Positions 7,877 through 16,829 of a stretch of DNA of 64,000 nucleotides are shown piece by piece; position 1 is the stretch's first letter, and each line of letters opens with the position of its first letter. Source of the DNA: Actinophytocola oryzae (lineage in GTDB: Bacteria; Actinomycetota; Actinomycetes; Mycobacteriales; Pseudonocardiaceae); NCBI RefSeq assembly GCF_004364325.1, contig NZ_SOCP01000006.1:410662-474661 (forward strand), written 5' to 3'. The notes beneath the pieces are model-generated. The model worked only from the letters and a program-made list of their open reading frames with translations, was not told where the DNA came from and searched no databases. The position numbers were made by a program, and so were the translations under genes.

Positions 7877-9163
7877 TCATGCGGGGTCCGTCGCGCGGCG
7901 GTCGTCGTCGGCGACGCGGTCGTCGCAGCCGGGTAGCTCCGCGCCCAGCGCCTCGTTCGGGAGGGGGTGCTGCCGGTCCTCGGCAGGCTCGTCGCGGGGC
8001 AGGGTCTCCGGGGCGGTCAGCCAGCCGAGCGCCGCAACCACGCAGAGTGAGCCCGTCACGGCGAAGGCCGCCGAGTACGACCAGTTGTCCGCCAGCAGGC
8101 CCGCCGCGATCGGGCCGAGCACCGCGCCGAGGTCGGCCGCCATCTGGAACGTCGCCAGTGCGGGCCCGCCTCGGCCACGCGACCCGATCACGTCCGCGAC
8201 CGTCGCCTGCAGCGGCGGCGAGAGACATCCCGCCCCCAACCCCGCGACCACGGTCGCCGTCAGGAACCACGGGACCGAGTCCGTGAACCCGACCCAGACG
8301 GTCCCGCCGCCCGACACCAGCAGGCCCGCCAGCACCAGCGGCCTGCGGCCCCACGAGTCGGCCAACCTGCCCGACACCATCAGCATCGCGACGTTCCCCG
8401 CCGCGAACACCGCGAGCGCCGTGCCGGCGAAGGCACCGTCGCGCCGCAGGACCTCCTCGACGAACAGCGGCACGAGCGACACCCGCACCCCGAACACCGC
8501 CCAGCCGTTGGCGAACGACGAACCGAGGGCCGCGACGTAGGACCGGTGCCGCAACGCCGAGCGCAGGGTGAAGTCCGACGCCGACTCGGTCACCGAGGCC
8601 GCGAGGGTCGAGTGCCGCAGGAACCACCACACGAACACCACCACGACCAGCAGCAACGCCGCGTACACCAGGAACGGCGCCCGCAGCGAGATGGTCAGCA
8701 GGCCGCCGCCGAGCAGTGGTCCGGTCACGTTGCCCGCGAGGAACCCTGTGCCCCACAACCCGGAGGCCCGTCCCCGCAGTGGCGCGGGCGTCAGCCGGAT
8801 GAGCAGCGCGATGGCCGACACCGTGAACATCGTCGACCCGATGCCGCCTGCACCGCGGAACAGCAGCAGCTGCCAGTAGTTCCCCGCGAACGCGCACGCC
8901 CCGGTGGACACCGCGACGATCGTGATCCCCGCCAGGTACACGCGCCGCTCGCCGAGCAGGGTGACCAGCCGCCCGCTGGCGGGCGCGAACAGCAGCCGGG
9001 CGACGGCGAAGGCGCTGACGACGACGGAGGCGGCCGTCACGCTGACGTTGAACGCACGGGCGAACGTCGGCAGCGCCGGCGCCACGAGCCCGAACCCCAC
9101 GGCGATGATGAAGTTCGCCACGACCAGGACCCAGACCTCACGAGGCAGGCGCGACGTCGACAC
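7877..9163 (-). CDS. MFS transporter, drug-efflux type
   Basis: A 428-residue integral membrane protein with about 12 hydrophobic segments from residue 9 to 395. Between segments 2 and 3 it has the MFS loop variant SGRLVTLLGERRV, and the equivalent second-half loop SGRLADSWGRRPLVL. The layout resembles MFS multidrug or small-metabolite exporters (the MdtG/YjeM-like group). A charged cytoplasmic tail ends the protein. It starts with GTG and stands as a single gene with an XRE regulator downstream. The substrate cannot be inferred. Confidence 0.88.
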   Translation of the reverse strand: MSTSRLPREVWVLVVANFIIAVGFGLVAPALPTFARAFNVSVTAASVVVSAFAVARLLFAPASGRLVTLLGERRVYLAGITIVAVSTGACAFAGNYWQLLLFRGAGGIGSTMFTVSAIALLIRLTPAPLRGRASGLWGTGFLAGNVTGPLLGGGLLTISLRAPFLVYAALLLVVVVFVWWFLRHSTLAASVTESASDFTLRSALRHRSYVAALGSSFANGWAVFGVRVSLVPLFVEEVLRRDGAFAGTALAVFAAGNVAMLMVSGRLADSWGRRPLVLAGLLVSGGGTVWVGFTDSVPWFLTATVVAGLGAGCLSPPLQATVADVIGSRGRGGPALATFQMAADLGAVLGPIAAGLLADNWSYSAAFAVTGSLCVVAALGWLTAPETLPRDEPAEDRQHPLPNEALGAELPGCDDRVADDDRRATDPA

Positions 9164-9210
9164 GTCACCACACTCGCATGTCCGGTGACAGCTCGGGTGG
9201 TGACGGCCCT

Positions 9211-9252
9211 CACCAAGGCCCGGGACGACACCGCCGCCCCGGGTCCTTGGTG
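9211..9252 (-). terminator. Terminator-like hairpin after the ABC exporter operon
   Basis: The arms CACCAAGGCCCGGG and CCCGGGTCCTTGGTG pair over 14 positions with one bulged base and a 13-base loop. It lies four bases beyond the stop of the permease gene (minus strand) and separates it from the MFS gene. There is no U-tract, as is common in high-GC actinomycetes. Confidence 0.6.
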
Positions 9253-9256
9253 TGGG

Positions 9257-10900
9257 TCAGCCGATGTCGCGGCGGCGGAAGGTCGCCAGCCCGGCCGCGA
9301 CCAGCGCGACCGCCACCAGCGTCAGCCACGCGAGCGGCACCACGGAGAACTCGCCGCCCGGCAGCTTGGGCGTGTGCGTGAACGGCGAGATGTCCATCGC
9401 CCACTGCGGCAGCCCGAAGACCGGCCCGAACTGGCCGAGCAGCAGGAACACCACCAGCGCACCCCAGCCGGCCATGGCCATGCCGGGCACGAGGCCGAAC
9501 GCGAGCACCGTGATGCCGGTCAGCACCCACACCGCGGGCAGGTGCACCAGCGCCGCGCCGAGCACGCGGCCGAACGCCGACATGTCCCCGCCCGCCGCAC
9601 CGTGCGCGAACCCGGCGAACACGCCGAGCGTCACCAGCAGCAGTGCCGAGCCGGCCAGTGCGACCGTCACGTGGCTCGCCGCGAAGCGCACCCTGCCGAT
9701 CCGCGTCGCGAGGATCGGCTCCGCCCGCAGCGCGGTCTCCTCCTGGCGCAGCCGCATGGCCGCCGAGATCCCGTACGCGGACACGATCACCGCGATGATG
9801 CCCATCTCCGCGGACAGGAACGCGTCGACGATGCCGCGCTCGCCGCCCAGCTTCATGATCATGTCCCGGGCCGACGGGGTGTCGAGCAGCTCGCCGACCT
9901 GCGAGGCGATGCTGCCCACCACGAGACCGCCGATGGCCATGCCGATCAGCCAGCCGACCAGGCCACCCCGCTGCAACCGGACCGCCAGCGCGAGCGGGGA
10001 CCGCAGTGCCGCGCTCGCCCTCGGACGGCCCGGCCGCTGGGACAGCAGACCAGCGCCGTGGTCGCGCCGGGCGACCAGCAGGTACGCGCCGACCGACACC
10101 AGCCCCGCGAAGAACAGCAGGTAGAGCAGCACCCACCAGCGGTCGCCCGCGAACGGCCGGACCTGCTGTGCCCAGCCGATCGGCGACAGCCACGACAGCC
10201 AGGTCGAGGTCTCCGTGCCTGCCGCGTCCCCGGCCGCGCGCAGCAGGTACGCCGCGGCCAGTACGGCGGCGGCGAGCCCGCGTGCGGCGCGGGCACCGTC
10301 GGTGACCTGCGCGGCCAGGGCGCCGACGGCGGCGAACGCGATGCCGGCACCCGCCCAGGACAGGCCGAACGCGAACGCGCCGGAAGCTGGTAAGCCCGTG
10401 CCTGCCAGGCTCGCCGCGGTCAGCACCGCGAGCACGACCGAGATGCCCGCCGACAGCAGCAAAGCCGCGGTCAGCGGCGCGTACCGGCCGACGACCGCCG
10501 CGCCGAGCAGTTCGGCGCGGCCGGACTCCTCTTCCGCGCGGGTGTGCCGCACGACCGTGAAGATCGCGACCAGCGCGACGAGCGCCGCCCCCATGGCGCC
10601 GAGCTTGATCAGCGAGACGGCCCCCAGCGAGGTCGGGTCGAAGACCCGGCCGTAGAGCGCGAGTGTCGCCGGGGTGTCGTTGACCGCGTTCGCGGCCCGC
10701 ACCCGGGACTCGAGCGTGTCGTAGAGGTCCTGCGAGGCCGACGACGAGCTGGCGGCCATGATCACGAACAGCAGGATCCAGACCGAGGCGATGATCCGGT
10801 CCCGCCGCAGGGCCAGGCGCAGGAGCGCGCCGGTGCCGGCGAAGCCGTCCCGCTGCCCGGTTGTGGCGGCGGCCGGCCTCTCGGTCAGGGTCGCGGTCAC
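9257..10900 (-). CDS. ABC exporter permease (COG3559, polyketide-antibiotic exporter type)
   Basis: A 547-residue membrane protein with about 12 hydrophobic segments in two similar halves, the shape of the TnrB3-type permeases annotated as putative exporters of polyketide antibiotics. The frame stays open much further upstream, but that part shadows the ATPase gene; the GTG at 10900 overlaps the ATPase stop (GTGA) and is the natural start. It pairs with the ATPase encoded directly upstream to form an exporter. The divergent MarR/GbsR-like regulator and the palindrome between the two units suggest inducible drug or metabolite efflux. Confidence 0.87.
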   Translation of the reverse strand: MTATLTERPAAATTGQRDGFAGTGALLRLALRRDRIIASVWILLFVIMAASSSSASQDLYDTLESRVRAANAVNDTPATLALYGRVFDPTSLGAVSLIKLGAMGAALVALVAIFTVVRHTRAEEESGRAELLGAAVVGRYAPLTAALLLSAGISVVLAVLTAASLAGTGLPASGAFAFGLSWAGAGIAFAAVGALAAQVTDGARAARGLAAAVLAAAYLLRAAGDAAGTETSTWLSWLSPIGWAQQVRPFAGDRWWVLLYLLFFAGLVSVGAYLLVARRDHGAGLLSQRPGRPRASAALRSPLALAVRLQRGGLVGWLIGMAIGGLVVGSIASQVGELLDTPSARDMIMKLGGERGIVDAFLSAEMGIIAVIVSAYGISAAMRLRQEETALRAEPILATRIGRVRFAASHVTVALAGSALLLVTLGVFAGFAHGAAGGDMSAFGRVLGAALVHLPAVWVLTGITVLAFGLVPGMAMAGWGALVVFLLLGQFGPVFGLPQWAMDISPFTHTPKLPGGEFSVVPLAWLTLVAVALVAAGLATFRRRDIG

Positions 10901-11820
10901 CTCGCCACCGCCGCGTGCGCGCCGTTCTCCTTGGCCATGTCCGCCTCGTAGTGGCGCAGGAACAGCTCCTCCAGCGTCGGCGGCTGGCTGGTCAGGCTGC
11001 GCACGCCGGTCCGGGTGAGCCTGCGCAGCGCGCCGTCGAGCTCCTTGGTGTCCACGTCGAACCTGACGTGTGAGCCGTCGACCACGAGGTCGTGCACCCC
11101 GGGCAGGTCGGCGAGGCCCTCCGGGGGCCCGGCGAGGTCGGCCGAGATCGACGTGCGGGTCAGGTGCCGCAGCTCGGCGAGGGTGCCGGTCTCGACGGTG
11201 CGTCCCAGCCGGATGATGCTCACCCGATCGCACAGGGACTCGACCTCGGCGAGGATGTGGCTCGACAGCAGTACCGTGCGGCCGCGCCCCCGCTCCTCGG
11301 TGATGCAGTCCTGGAAGACGGCCTCCATCAGCGGGTCGAGGCCCGAGGTCGGCTCGTCGAGGATCAGCAGCTCGACGTTCGAGGCCAGCGCGGCGACCAG
11401 CGCGACCTTCTGCCGGTTGCCCTTGGAGTAGGTCCGGCCCTTCTTGGTCGGGTCGAGGTCGAACCGCTCGAGCAGCTCGGCGCGCCGGTTCTCGTCCAGC
11501 CCGCCACGCAGCCTGCCGAGCAGGTCGATGACCTCGCCGCCGGACAGGTTCGGCCACAGCGAGACGTCGCCCGGGACGTAGGCGAGGCGGCGGTGCAGCG
11601 AGGTGGCGTCGGCCCACGGGTCGCCGCCGAGCAGGCGGGTCTCGCCCTCGTCGGCGCGGAGCAGACCGAGCAGCACCCGGATCGTCGTCGACTTGCCTGC
11701 CCCGTTCGGTCCGAGGAAGCCGTGCACCTCCCCGGTGCGCACGGTCAGATCGAGTCCGTCCAGCGCACGTGTCCGGCCGAAGGTCTTGACCAGGCCCGAC
11801 ACGGAGATTGCGGTTGTCAT
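10897..11820 (-). CDS. ABC exporter ATP-binding protein
   Basis: A 307-residue ATPase with Walker A GPNGAGKST near residue 38, the signature region YSKGNRQKVALVAAL near residue 135 and Walker B LLILDEPTSGLDP near residue 155, plus a C-terminal extension typical of DrrA-like drug exporters. The variant signature (SKGNRQK in place of SGGQ) is common in the COG1131 proteins that partner COG3559 permeases. The start ATG 11820 faces the regulator gene across an 84-base promoter region holding a perfect palindrome. It is translationally coupled to the permease downstream. Confidence 0.92.
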   Translation of the reverse strand: MTTAISVSGLVKTFGRTRALDGLDLTVRTGEVHGFLGPNGAGKSTTIRVLLGLLRADEGETRLLGGDPWADATSLHRRLAYVPGDVSLWPNLSGGEVIDLLGRLRGGLDENRRAELLERFDLDPTKKGRTYSKGNRQKVALVAALASNVELLILDEPTSGLDPLMEAVFQDCITEERGRGRTVLLSSHILAEVESLCDRVSIIRLGRTVETGTLAELRHLTRTSISADLAGPPEGLADLPGVHDLVVDGSHVRFDVDTKELDGALRRLTRTGVRSLTSQPPTLEELFLRHYEADMAKENGAHAAVAR

Positions 11821-11840
11821 GGTTCGGAACGTAGTGTCAT

Positions 11841-11856
11841 TTCACAACTTTGTGAA
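11841..11856. promoter_or_regulatory. Perfect palindromic operator between divergent ABC exporter and MarR/GbsR-like gene
   Basis: TTCACAA-CT-TTGTGAA, two seven-base arms with a two-base spacer, lies 21 bases upstream of the ATPase start and 49 bases upstream of the regulator start. The surrounding sequence is unusually AT-rich. The size and placement fit a winged-helix dimer repressing both genes; that is inference. Confidence 0.6.
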
Positions 11857-11904
11857 GTTAAGAAAACGTATAAACTGATGGTGACCACACGGTCGGAGGA
11901 GATG

Positions 11905-12399
11905 ATGCGAACCGTGACGAACACACCCGAGGGGCGAGAAGCGACCGACGTCGACCGGTTCGTCGAGAGGTTCGCGCTGCTCCTGACGGACGCCGGGTTG
12001 GCGAGGATGCCCTCGCGGGTGTTCGGCGCCCTCCTCGTGACCGACGACGGAAAGCTCACCGCGGGTGACATAGCCGACACCCTCCAGGTGAGCCCCGCGG
12101 CCGTGTCGGGTGCGGTGCGTTACCTCGTGCAGGTCGGCCTGATCGTCCGACGCCGGGACCCCGGCGAGCGCCGCGACCACTACGAGGTCACCGACGACAT
12201 GTGGTACGAGGCGTACGCCAACCGGGACCAGCAGTTCACCGCGTGGGCCGAGCTGATGAAGGAGGGCGTGGCCGCCGTCGGTCCCGAGACCAAGGCGGGC
12301 TGGCGACTCGAGACGAGCCGTCAGTTCTTCGAGTTCCTCCGGAGCGAGATCCCGGAGCTGCTGGCGAAGTGGCGGGAGTACCAGGCGGAACGACGGTAG
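11905..12399 (+). CDS. MarR/GbsR-like winged-helix transcriptional regulator
   Basis: A 164-residue regulator. A winged helix covers about residues 35-105 (DIADTLQVSPAAVSGAVRYLVQVGLI then the wing RRRDPGERRDHYEV), followed by helices that usually form the dimer interface. This arrangement fits GbsR/MarR-type regulators found divergent from COG3559-type exporters. The ATG at 11905 sits four bases after GGAGGA; in-frame ATG 11902 and GTG 11914 are alternatives, and the longer upstream frame is a shadow of the ATPase. It probably represses itself and the exporter through the palindrome at 11841-11856. Confidence 0.88.
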   Translation: MRTVTNTPEGREATDVDRFVERFALLLTDAGLARMPSRVFGALLVTDDGKLTAGDIADTLQVSPAAVSGAVRYLVQVGLIVRRRDPGERRDHYEVTDDMWYEAYANRDQQFTAWAELMKEGVAAVGPETKAGWRLETSRQFFEFLRSEIPELLAKWREYQAERR

Positions 12400-12400
12400 C

Positions 12401-14065
12401 GTGGCGGCCGTGACCAACTCCGTTACGGCCCTCGCCGACGAGCTCGTCCAGCTGTACTTCCAGTCCGACCCGGTGTTCAGCACGGTCGTCGGCGTGCCGG
12501 GGTACGGCCGCGTGCTGGCCGACCGGTCGCCTGCCGCCGAGGCCGACCTCCTGGCACGCGTCCAGGACGTCGCGGCACGCGCGTCGGCCGTCGACCCGGC
12601 CGGCCTCACCCCGGACGACGTCGTGACGCGGGCGATCGTCATCCACCAGGCGGGCGCCATGGCCGACTGGACGGCATCGCGCCAGATCGAGTTCACGATC
12701 AGCGACCTGTTCGTCGCGCCGGCCAGCGAGCTGATCATGACGCTGCCGATGCTGCCGCTCACCACGGACGAGAGCCGCGACGACTACCTCGCGAGGCTCC
12801 GGGCCGTCCCCGCCTACCTGGCCACGGTCACCGAACGCCACCGCGCCGGGGCCGTCGAGGGCCGCGTCCCCGTCGCGAGCCTGGTCGAGAAGGCCGTCGC
12901 GCACCTGGACCGCTACCTCGCCGAAGCCGAGAACGACCCGCTGGCCAGGCAGGAGGCGCCCGCGGAGTTCGCCGAGGCGCGCGAGGAGGTGCTCGCCTCG
13001 GTCGTGCGACCGGCCATCGCCGAGTACCGCCGCTTCCTCGCCGACGAGATGGTCGCCCTCGGCAGGCCGGACGACAGGGTCGGCGTCTGCCGGCTCCCCG
13101 ACGGCGAGGAGATCTACCGCCGCCTGTCGCGCTTCCACACGACCACCGACCGCACCCCGGACGAGCTGCACCAGACCGGTCTGGACATCATCGCCGCGCT
13201 CACCGAGGAGTACGCGGCGCTCGGCGACAAGCTCTTCGGCGTCTCCGACCGCGCCGAGATCTTCCGCAGGATGACGTCCGACCCCGCCATGCGTTGGCGC
13301 GACGAGGAGGAGCTGCTCTCCTCCGCCCGTGAGGCCGTGACCAGGGCCGAGGCCGCGGTGCCCGACTGGTTCGGCGTGCTGGCTTCCACGCGGTGCAAGG
13401 TCGAGCCGGTGCCGCCCGCCGACGCACCCGGCGCGCCGATGGCGTTCTACCTGTGGCCGTCGATGGACGGCGCCCGCCCCGGCATCTACTTCGCGAACAC
13501 CCACAAGCCGCGGGAGCGCGACCGGTTCGTGTCCGAGGTGACCGCGTTCCACGAGGCCGTGCCGGGACACCACTTCCAGATCACCATCGCGCAGGAGCTC
13601 ACCCACCTGCCGATGCTGCGCAGGGTCGTGGCCCCGAACGCGTACGCGGAGGGCTGGGGTCTCTACACCGAGCGCCTCGCCGAGGAGATGGGCCTGTACA
13701 CGAGCGACGTGGACCGCCTGGGCATGCTCGCGATGGACTCGATGCGTGCCGGGCGGCTCGTCGTGGACACCGGCATGCACGCGAAGGGCTGGTCCCGCGA
13801 ACAGGCCATCGCCTACCTGCGGGAGAACACCCCGATGGCCGACATCGACATCCGCAACGAGGTCGACCGCTACATCGCCTACCCGGGGCAGGCGCTGGGC
13901 TACATGGTCGGGCGGCTGGAGATCCAGCGCAACCGCCAGGTCGCGGAGCGGACCCTCGGTGCCGCGTTCGACATCCGCGAGTTCCACGACCAGGTCCTGA
14001 CCAACGGCGCGCTGCCGCTGTCGGTCCTCGGCGAGGTCGTCGACCGGTGGCTCAGCCGGCCTTGA
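12401..14065 (+). CDS. DUF885 family protein (predicted zinc metallopeptidase)
   Basis: A 554-residue cytoplasmic protein of usual family length. The zincin-like motif HEAVPGHHFQ is near residue 384, with AEGWGLYTERLAEEMG near residue 415 carrying the further Glu ligand typical of DUF885. The family is regarded as predicted metallopeptidases; the substrate is unknown. The start is GTG 12401, with GTG 12410 as alternative; neither has a strong ribosome-binding site. It begins two bases after the regulator gene, so it may be read from the same transcript, although a functional link to the exporter is not evident. Confidence 0.85.
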   Translation: MAAVTNSVTALADELVQLYFQSDPVFSTVVGVPGYGRVLADRSPAAEADLLARVQDVAARASAVDPAGLTPDDVVTRAIVIHQAGAMADWTASRQIEFTISDLFVAPASELIMTLPMLPLTTDESRDDYLARLRAVPAYLATVTERHRAGAVEGRVPVASLVEKAVAHLDRYLAEAENDPLARQEAPAEFAEAREEVLASVVRPAIAEYRRFLADEMVALGRPDDRVGVCRLPDGEEIYRRLSRFHTTTDRTPDELHQTGLDIIAALTEEYAALGDKLFGVSDRAEIFRRMTSDPAMRWRDEEELLSSAREAVTRAEAAVPDWFGVLASTRCKVEPVPPADAPGAPMAFYLWPSMDGARPGIYFANTHKPRERDRFVSEVTAFHEAVPGHHFQITIAQELTHLPMLRRVVAPNAYAEGWGLYTERLAEEMGLYTSDVDRLGMLAMDSMRAGRLVVDTGMHAKGWSREQAIAYLRENTPMADIDIRNEVDRYIAYPGQALGYMVGRLEIQRNRQVAERTLGAAFDIREFHDQVLTNGALPLSVLGEVVDRWLSRP

Positions 14066-15101
14066 CCGTGGCCAGGATCTCCTGGGTGAGCGACGGGTCG
14101 AGCGCCTTCGGGTCGGCAGGCCCGCCGTTCAGGTCGTTGACCACGACCATCATCGCGACGCCCTTGGGCTGGCCGTCGGTCTCCAGCAGGACACCGACCA
14201 GCGAGACCTCGCCGTCGGACGCCTGGCAGTTGGGTGCCGTGACGTTCTGCTTGACCTTGGCCGTCACCGTCATGGCCGTCTTGCCGTCGACCTTGGTGTC
14301 CGTCGGCGTCGGGACGTCCACCTGGGCGTCCTCGCCGTAGTACGTGGTGGCGAACGACTTCGCGAAGTCCTCGACCGTGGTGGCCAGGTCGAGGTCCTTG
14401 CCGTCCTTGCCCTGCACGTCGCCGCTCGCCGCGAACGTGCGGACGTAGCCCGCGCCCTCGCAGTCGTAGTTGCCGTAGTCGGCGGCGCCGGTGAAGTCGA
14501 CGCCGAGGCCGCTCTTGACCGGGTTGTTCGACTGCTTCCAGTCCGACGGCACCTGGTAGCTCAGCCCGGAGTCCGCGGTGTTGTCGATGGAGAGCCAGTC
14601 GCCGTGTTCCCCGCCCTTGGTCGAGGGGCTCGACGACTTCGAGTTCGGGGTGGACTTACCAGTGGTGTCCTTCGGCGCGGTGCTCGACTTGTTGTCGTCC
14701 TGCGCCACCGGCTGGTTGTCCTTGCGATTCACCAGAAGGATGGCGACGACCGCGCCGATGATGATCACTATCGCGACGAGGCTGAGGATCATCGGCAGCT
14801 TCGAGCGCTTCGGCGGCGGTGGTGGTGGTGCGCCATAACCGGCGGCGGGAAATCCACCCGTTGGGGGGAATTGTTGGTACTGCCCGTACTGGTCATACCC
14901 GTACGGCTGCTGTTGTTGCTCGCCGCCGTACGGGGCCGCGCCGCCGTAGGGGTTCGCGCCGTACTGCTGCTGGTAGGGGTCCGGCTGCTGTTGCGCGTAC
15001 GGGTCCGCGCCGTACCTGTTGGTCCCAGCCTCGGGCCCGAAGGACTGGTTGGGGTTCCAGCCGCCCTGGTCGCCGCCACCGCCCGACTGCCATCCGGTCA
15101 C
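14052..15101 (-). CDS. Membrane-anchored protein with Gln/Pro/Tyr-rich cytoplasmic tail, unknown function
   Basis: A 349-residue protein. Residues 1-95 are low complexity, rich in Gly, Gln, Pro and Tyr (repeated QQPDPYQQQYG-like units); one membrane helix follows (LPMILSLVAIVIIIGAVVAI, about residues 105-125); then a Ser/Thr-rich linker and an outside domain of about 190 residues. This layout is common among actinobacterial envelope proteins that are sometimes phosphorylated or interact through the tail, but I recognise no family for the outer domain. The frame is open upstream, yet GTG 15101 is the first start giving a sensible N-terminus. It overlaps the DUF885 gene end by 14 bases. Confidence 0.75.
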   Translation of the reverse strand: MTGWQSGGGGDQGGWNPNQSFGPEAGTNRYGADPYAQQQPDPYQQQYGANPYGGAAPYGGEQQQQPYGYDQYGQYQQFPPTGGFPAAGYGAPPPPPPKRSKLPMILSLVAIVIIIGAVVAILLVNRKDNQPVAQDDNKSSTAPKDTTGKSTPNSKSSSPSTKGGEHGDWLSIDNTADSGLSYQVPSDWKQSNNPVKSGLGVDFTGAADYGNYDCEGAGYVRTFAASGDVQGKDGKDLDLATTVEDFAKSFATTYYGEDAQVDVPTPTDTKVDGKTAMTVTAKVKQNVTAPNCQASDGEVSLVGVLLETDGQPKGVAMMVVVNDLNGGPADPKALDPSLTQEILATVKAG

Positions 15102-15325
15102 AGCCAGGACGATAGCCCGAACTCGTGGCCGCCGTGCACTTTCTCGGCACAACGGCGGCGGAGTATTCCGGTGATCAGGTATTTCAGAACTGGATACGCA
15201 CCCCCCGTAGCGAAAGCATTACTCCTCTGAGTAGAGTGCCGTCCGCCTGATCGACTTAGCCACTCACCCTGCCCCGGGGTGGGTAGTGCAAGCCGGATTG
15301 TCCTTCAGACCACCTTGGAGAGTTC

Positions 15326-16537
15326 ATGGCAAGACGGTTGAAGCTCGCCCGTGCCGGAGCGGCTGTCGCGGGTGTCTCCGTGGCGTTGATGATGAGCGCG
15401 GGTGTCCCCGCAGGCGCCGACCCCGTCAGGGGGACCGTCGACTCGAACGGCGACATCGAGGGCTACCACGTCAACCTCGGCGCGAACTACGACGACATGA
15501 GCACCGCTCTGATCGGGTTCAAGCTCGACGACGGCACGAGCCTCCAGGTGTACTGCGTGGAGATCGACACCCCGATCGACAGCAAGCACGCCATGGTCGA
15601 GCAGCCGTGGGACAACTACCCGAACGCCGGGTCGCCCTTCCACCAGAACCGCACCAAGATCAACTGGATCCTGCACAACGGGTTCCCCGTGGTCGGCACC
15701 GAGGCGCTCGCCAGGACGCTCACCGACAAGGGCGAGACCCTGACCGACGGGATCGACAGCAAGGAAGCCATCACCGCGACGCAGGCGGCGATCTGGCACT
15801 TCAGCGACAACAAGAACCTCGACCTGAACGAGCCGTTCGCCCCGAGCAAGGGCCCGAAGAGCTCGAAAGCCGACGTCGTCGCGCTCTACAAGTACCTCAT
15901 CGGCGACGCCAACGTGGGCATCGGCGACCAGCCGACCCCGGGCCTCGCGATCTCCCCGACCGACGCGTCCGGTGACGCGGGCACCCGCATCGGCCCGTTC
16001 ACCGTCTCCACGACGGGTGACATCGAGAAGCTGACCACCAAGCTGCCCGACGGCGTGAAGATCACCGACGCGAACGGCAAGGAGCTGTCCGCCGAGCAGA
16101 TCGAGGACGGCACCGAGCTGTTCCTGGACGTCCCGGCCGACGAGGCCGACGGCGAGGGCACCTTCGAGCTGACCGCTACCGCAGGCGTCGACACGGGCCG
16201 CCTGTTCGTCGGCGAGAACTACGCCAAGAAGGCGACCCAGTCGCTGATCGTCGCCAAGTCCGAGCAGAGCGAGATCGTCGCGTCGGCAGGCGGCAAGTGG
16301 ACCGCGGGCGGCGTCGCGCCGACCAGCGGCACCTCGACGCCGGAGCAGACCGAGAGCTCCCCGGCCCCGAGCACGGCGCCGACGACGTCGGACACCCCCG
16401 CCCCGCAGGCGAAGAACACCTCCGGTGACCTCGCGAGCACCGGCGCCTCCATCTTCGCGCCGATCGTGATCGGCGTGGTCCTGCTGGCCTCCGGTGTCGG
16501 TGCGCTGTTGTTCCTGCGCCACCGCAGGCGCGCCTGA
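15326..16537 (+). CDS. Cell-surface thioester-domain (TQXA) protein with sortase-like C-terminus
   Basis: A 403-residue secreted protein. The signal peptide covers residues 1-34 (cleavage near AGADP). Residues about 45-195 form a thioester domain: Cys in QVYCVEID and Gln in ATQAAIWHF are the pair known to form an internal Cys-Gln thioester in TQXA domains. A middle beta domain (about 200-320) and a Ser/Thr/Pro-rich stalk follow. The end is a sorting signal: LASTG, a hydrophobic helix and RHRRRA. In Gram-positive bacteria such proteins are covalent adhesins fixed to the wall by sortase. The GGAGAG site lies seven bases before the ATG. A strong terminator follows the gene. Confidence 0.88.
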   Translation: MARRLKLARAGAAVAGVSVALMMSAGVPAGADPVRGTVDSNGDIEGYHVNLGANYDDMSTALIGFKLDDGTSLQVYCVEIDTPIDSKHAMVEQPWDNYPNAGSPFHQNRTKINWILHNGFPVVGTEALARTLTDKGETLTDGIDSKEAITATQAAIWHFSDNKNLDLNEPFAPSKGPKSSKADVVALYKYLIGDANVGIGDQPTPGLAISPTDASGDAGTRIGPFTVSTTGDIEKLTTKLPDGVKITDANGKELSAEQIEDGTELFLDVPADEADGEGTFELTATAGVDTGRLFVGENYAKKATQSLIVAKSEQSEIVASAGGKWTAGGVAPTSGTSTPEQTESSPAPSTAPTTSDTPAPQAKNTSGDLASTGASIFAPIVIGVVLLASGVGALLFLRHRRRA

Positions 16538-16557
16538 CCGACCAGCCGTATCGTCCA

Positions 16558-16599
16558 CGAGTGGTGGTCTGCCCGATCAGCCGGGGAGACCACCACTCG
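16558..16599 (+). terminator. Terminator hairpin after the thioester-domain gene
   Basis: Perfect 13-base arms CGAGTGGTGGTCT and AGACCACCACTCG with a 16-base loop, 20 bases after the stop codon. No U-tract follows. It separates the surface protein gene from the downstream antitoxin-like gene. Confidence 0.7.
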
Positions 16600-16640
16600 G
16601 CCGTAGTAGGTTGGACGGAGTGCGTGGAAGGAGTTCTGTC

Positions 16641-16829
16641 GTGGGCATCAACTTCGATGACCTGAAGAACAAGGCGGCGGACCTCGTCGAGAAGCACGGG
16701 GACAAGATCGAGGACGGCGTCGAGAAGGCCGGCGACTTCGCGAAGAAGCGGTTCGGCCACGAAGAGCAGATCGACGGCGTAGTCAACAAGATCCAGGACG
16801 CGATCCCGGACAAACCAAGCGACAGGTGA
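16641..16829 (+). CDS. Small antitoxin-like protein (MT0933/Rv0909-type family)
   Basis: A 62-residue charged helical protein with the pattern DLKNKAADLVEKHGDKIEDG and later KKRFGHEEQIDGVVNK. It resembles the Rv0909/MT0933 antitoxin family common in actinobacteria, in which the cognate toxin is usually an SRPBCC-fold protein; no such toxin gene is adjacent, so toxin-antitoxin function is doubtful. The GTG start at 16641 follows GGAAGGAG by seven bases. The stop overlaps the next gene's GTG (GTGA), so the two genes are coupled. The frame is open upstream through the terminator but has no better start. Confidence 0.75.
   Translation: MGINFDDLKNKAADLVEKHGDKIEDGVEKAGDFAKKRFGHEEQIDGVVNKIQDAIPDKPSDR

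Noticed and set aside
8546..10393. 615-codon plus-strand ORF opposite the MFS and ABC permease genes
   Set aside because: Composition (Arg/Gln/His repeats) is that of an antisense shadow in high-GC DNA; both minus-strand genes are well supported.
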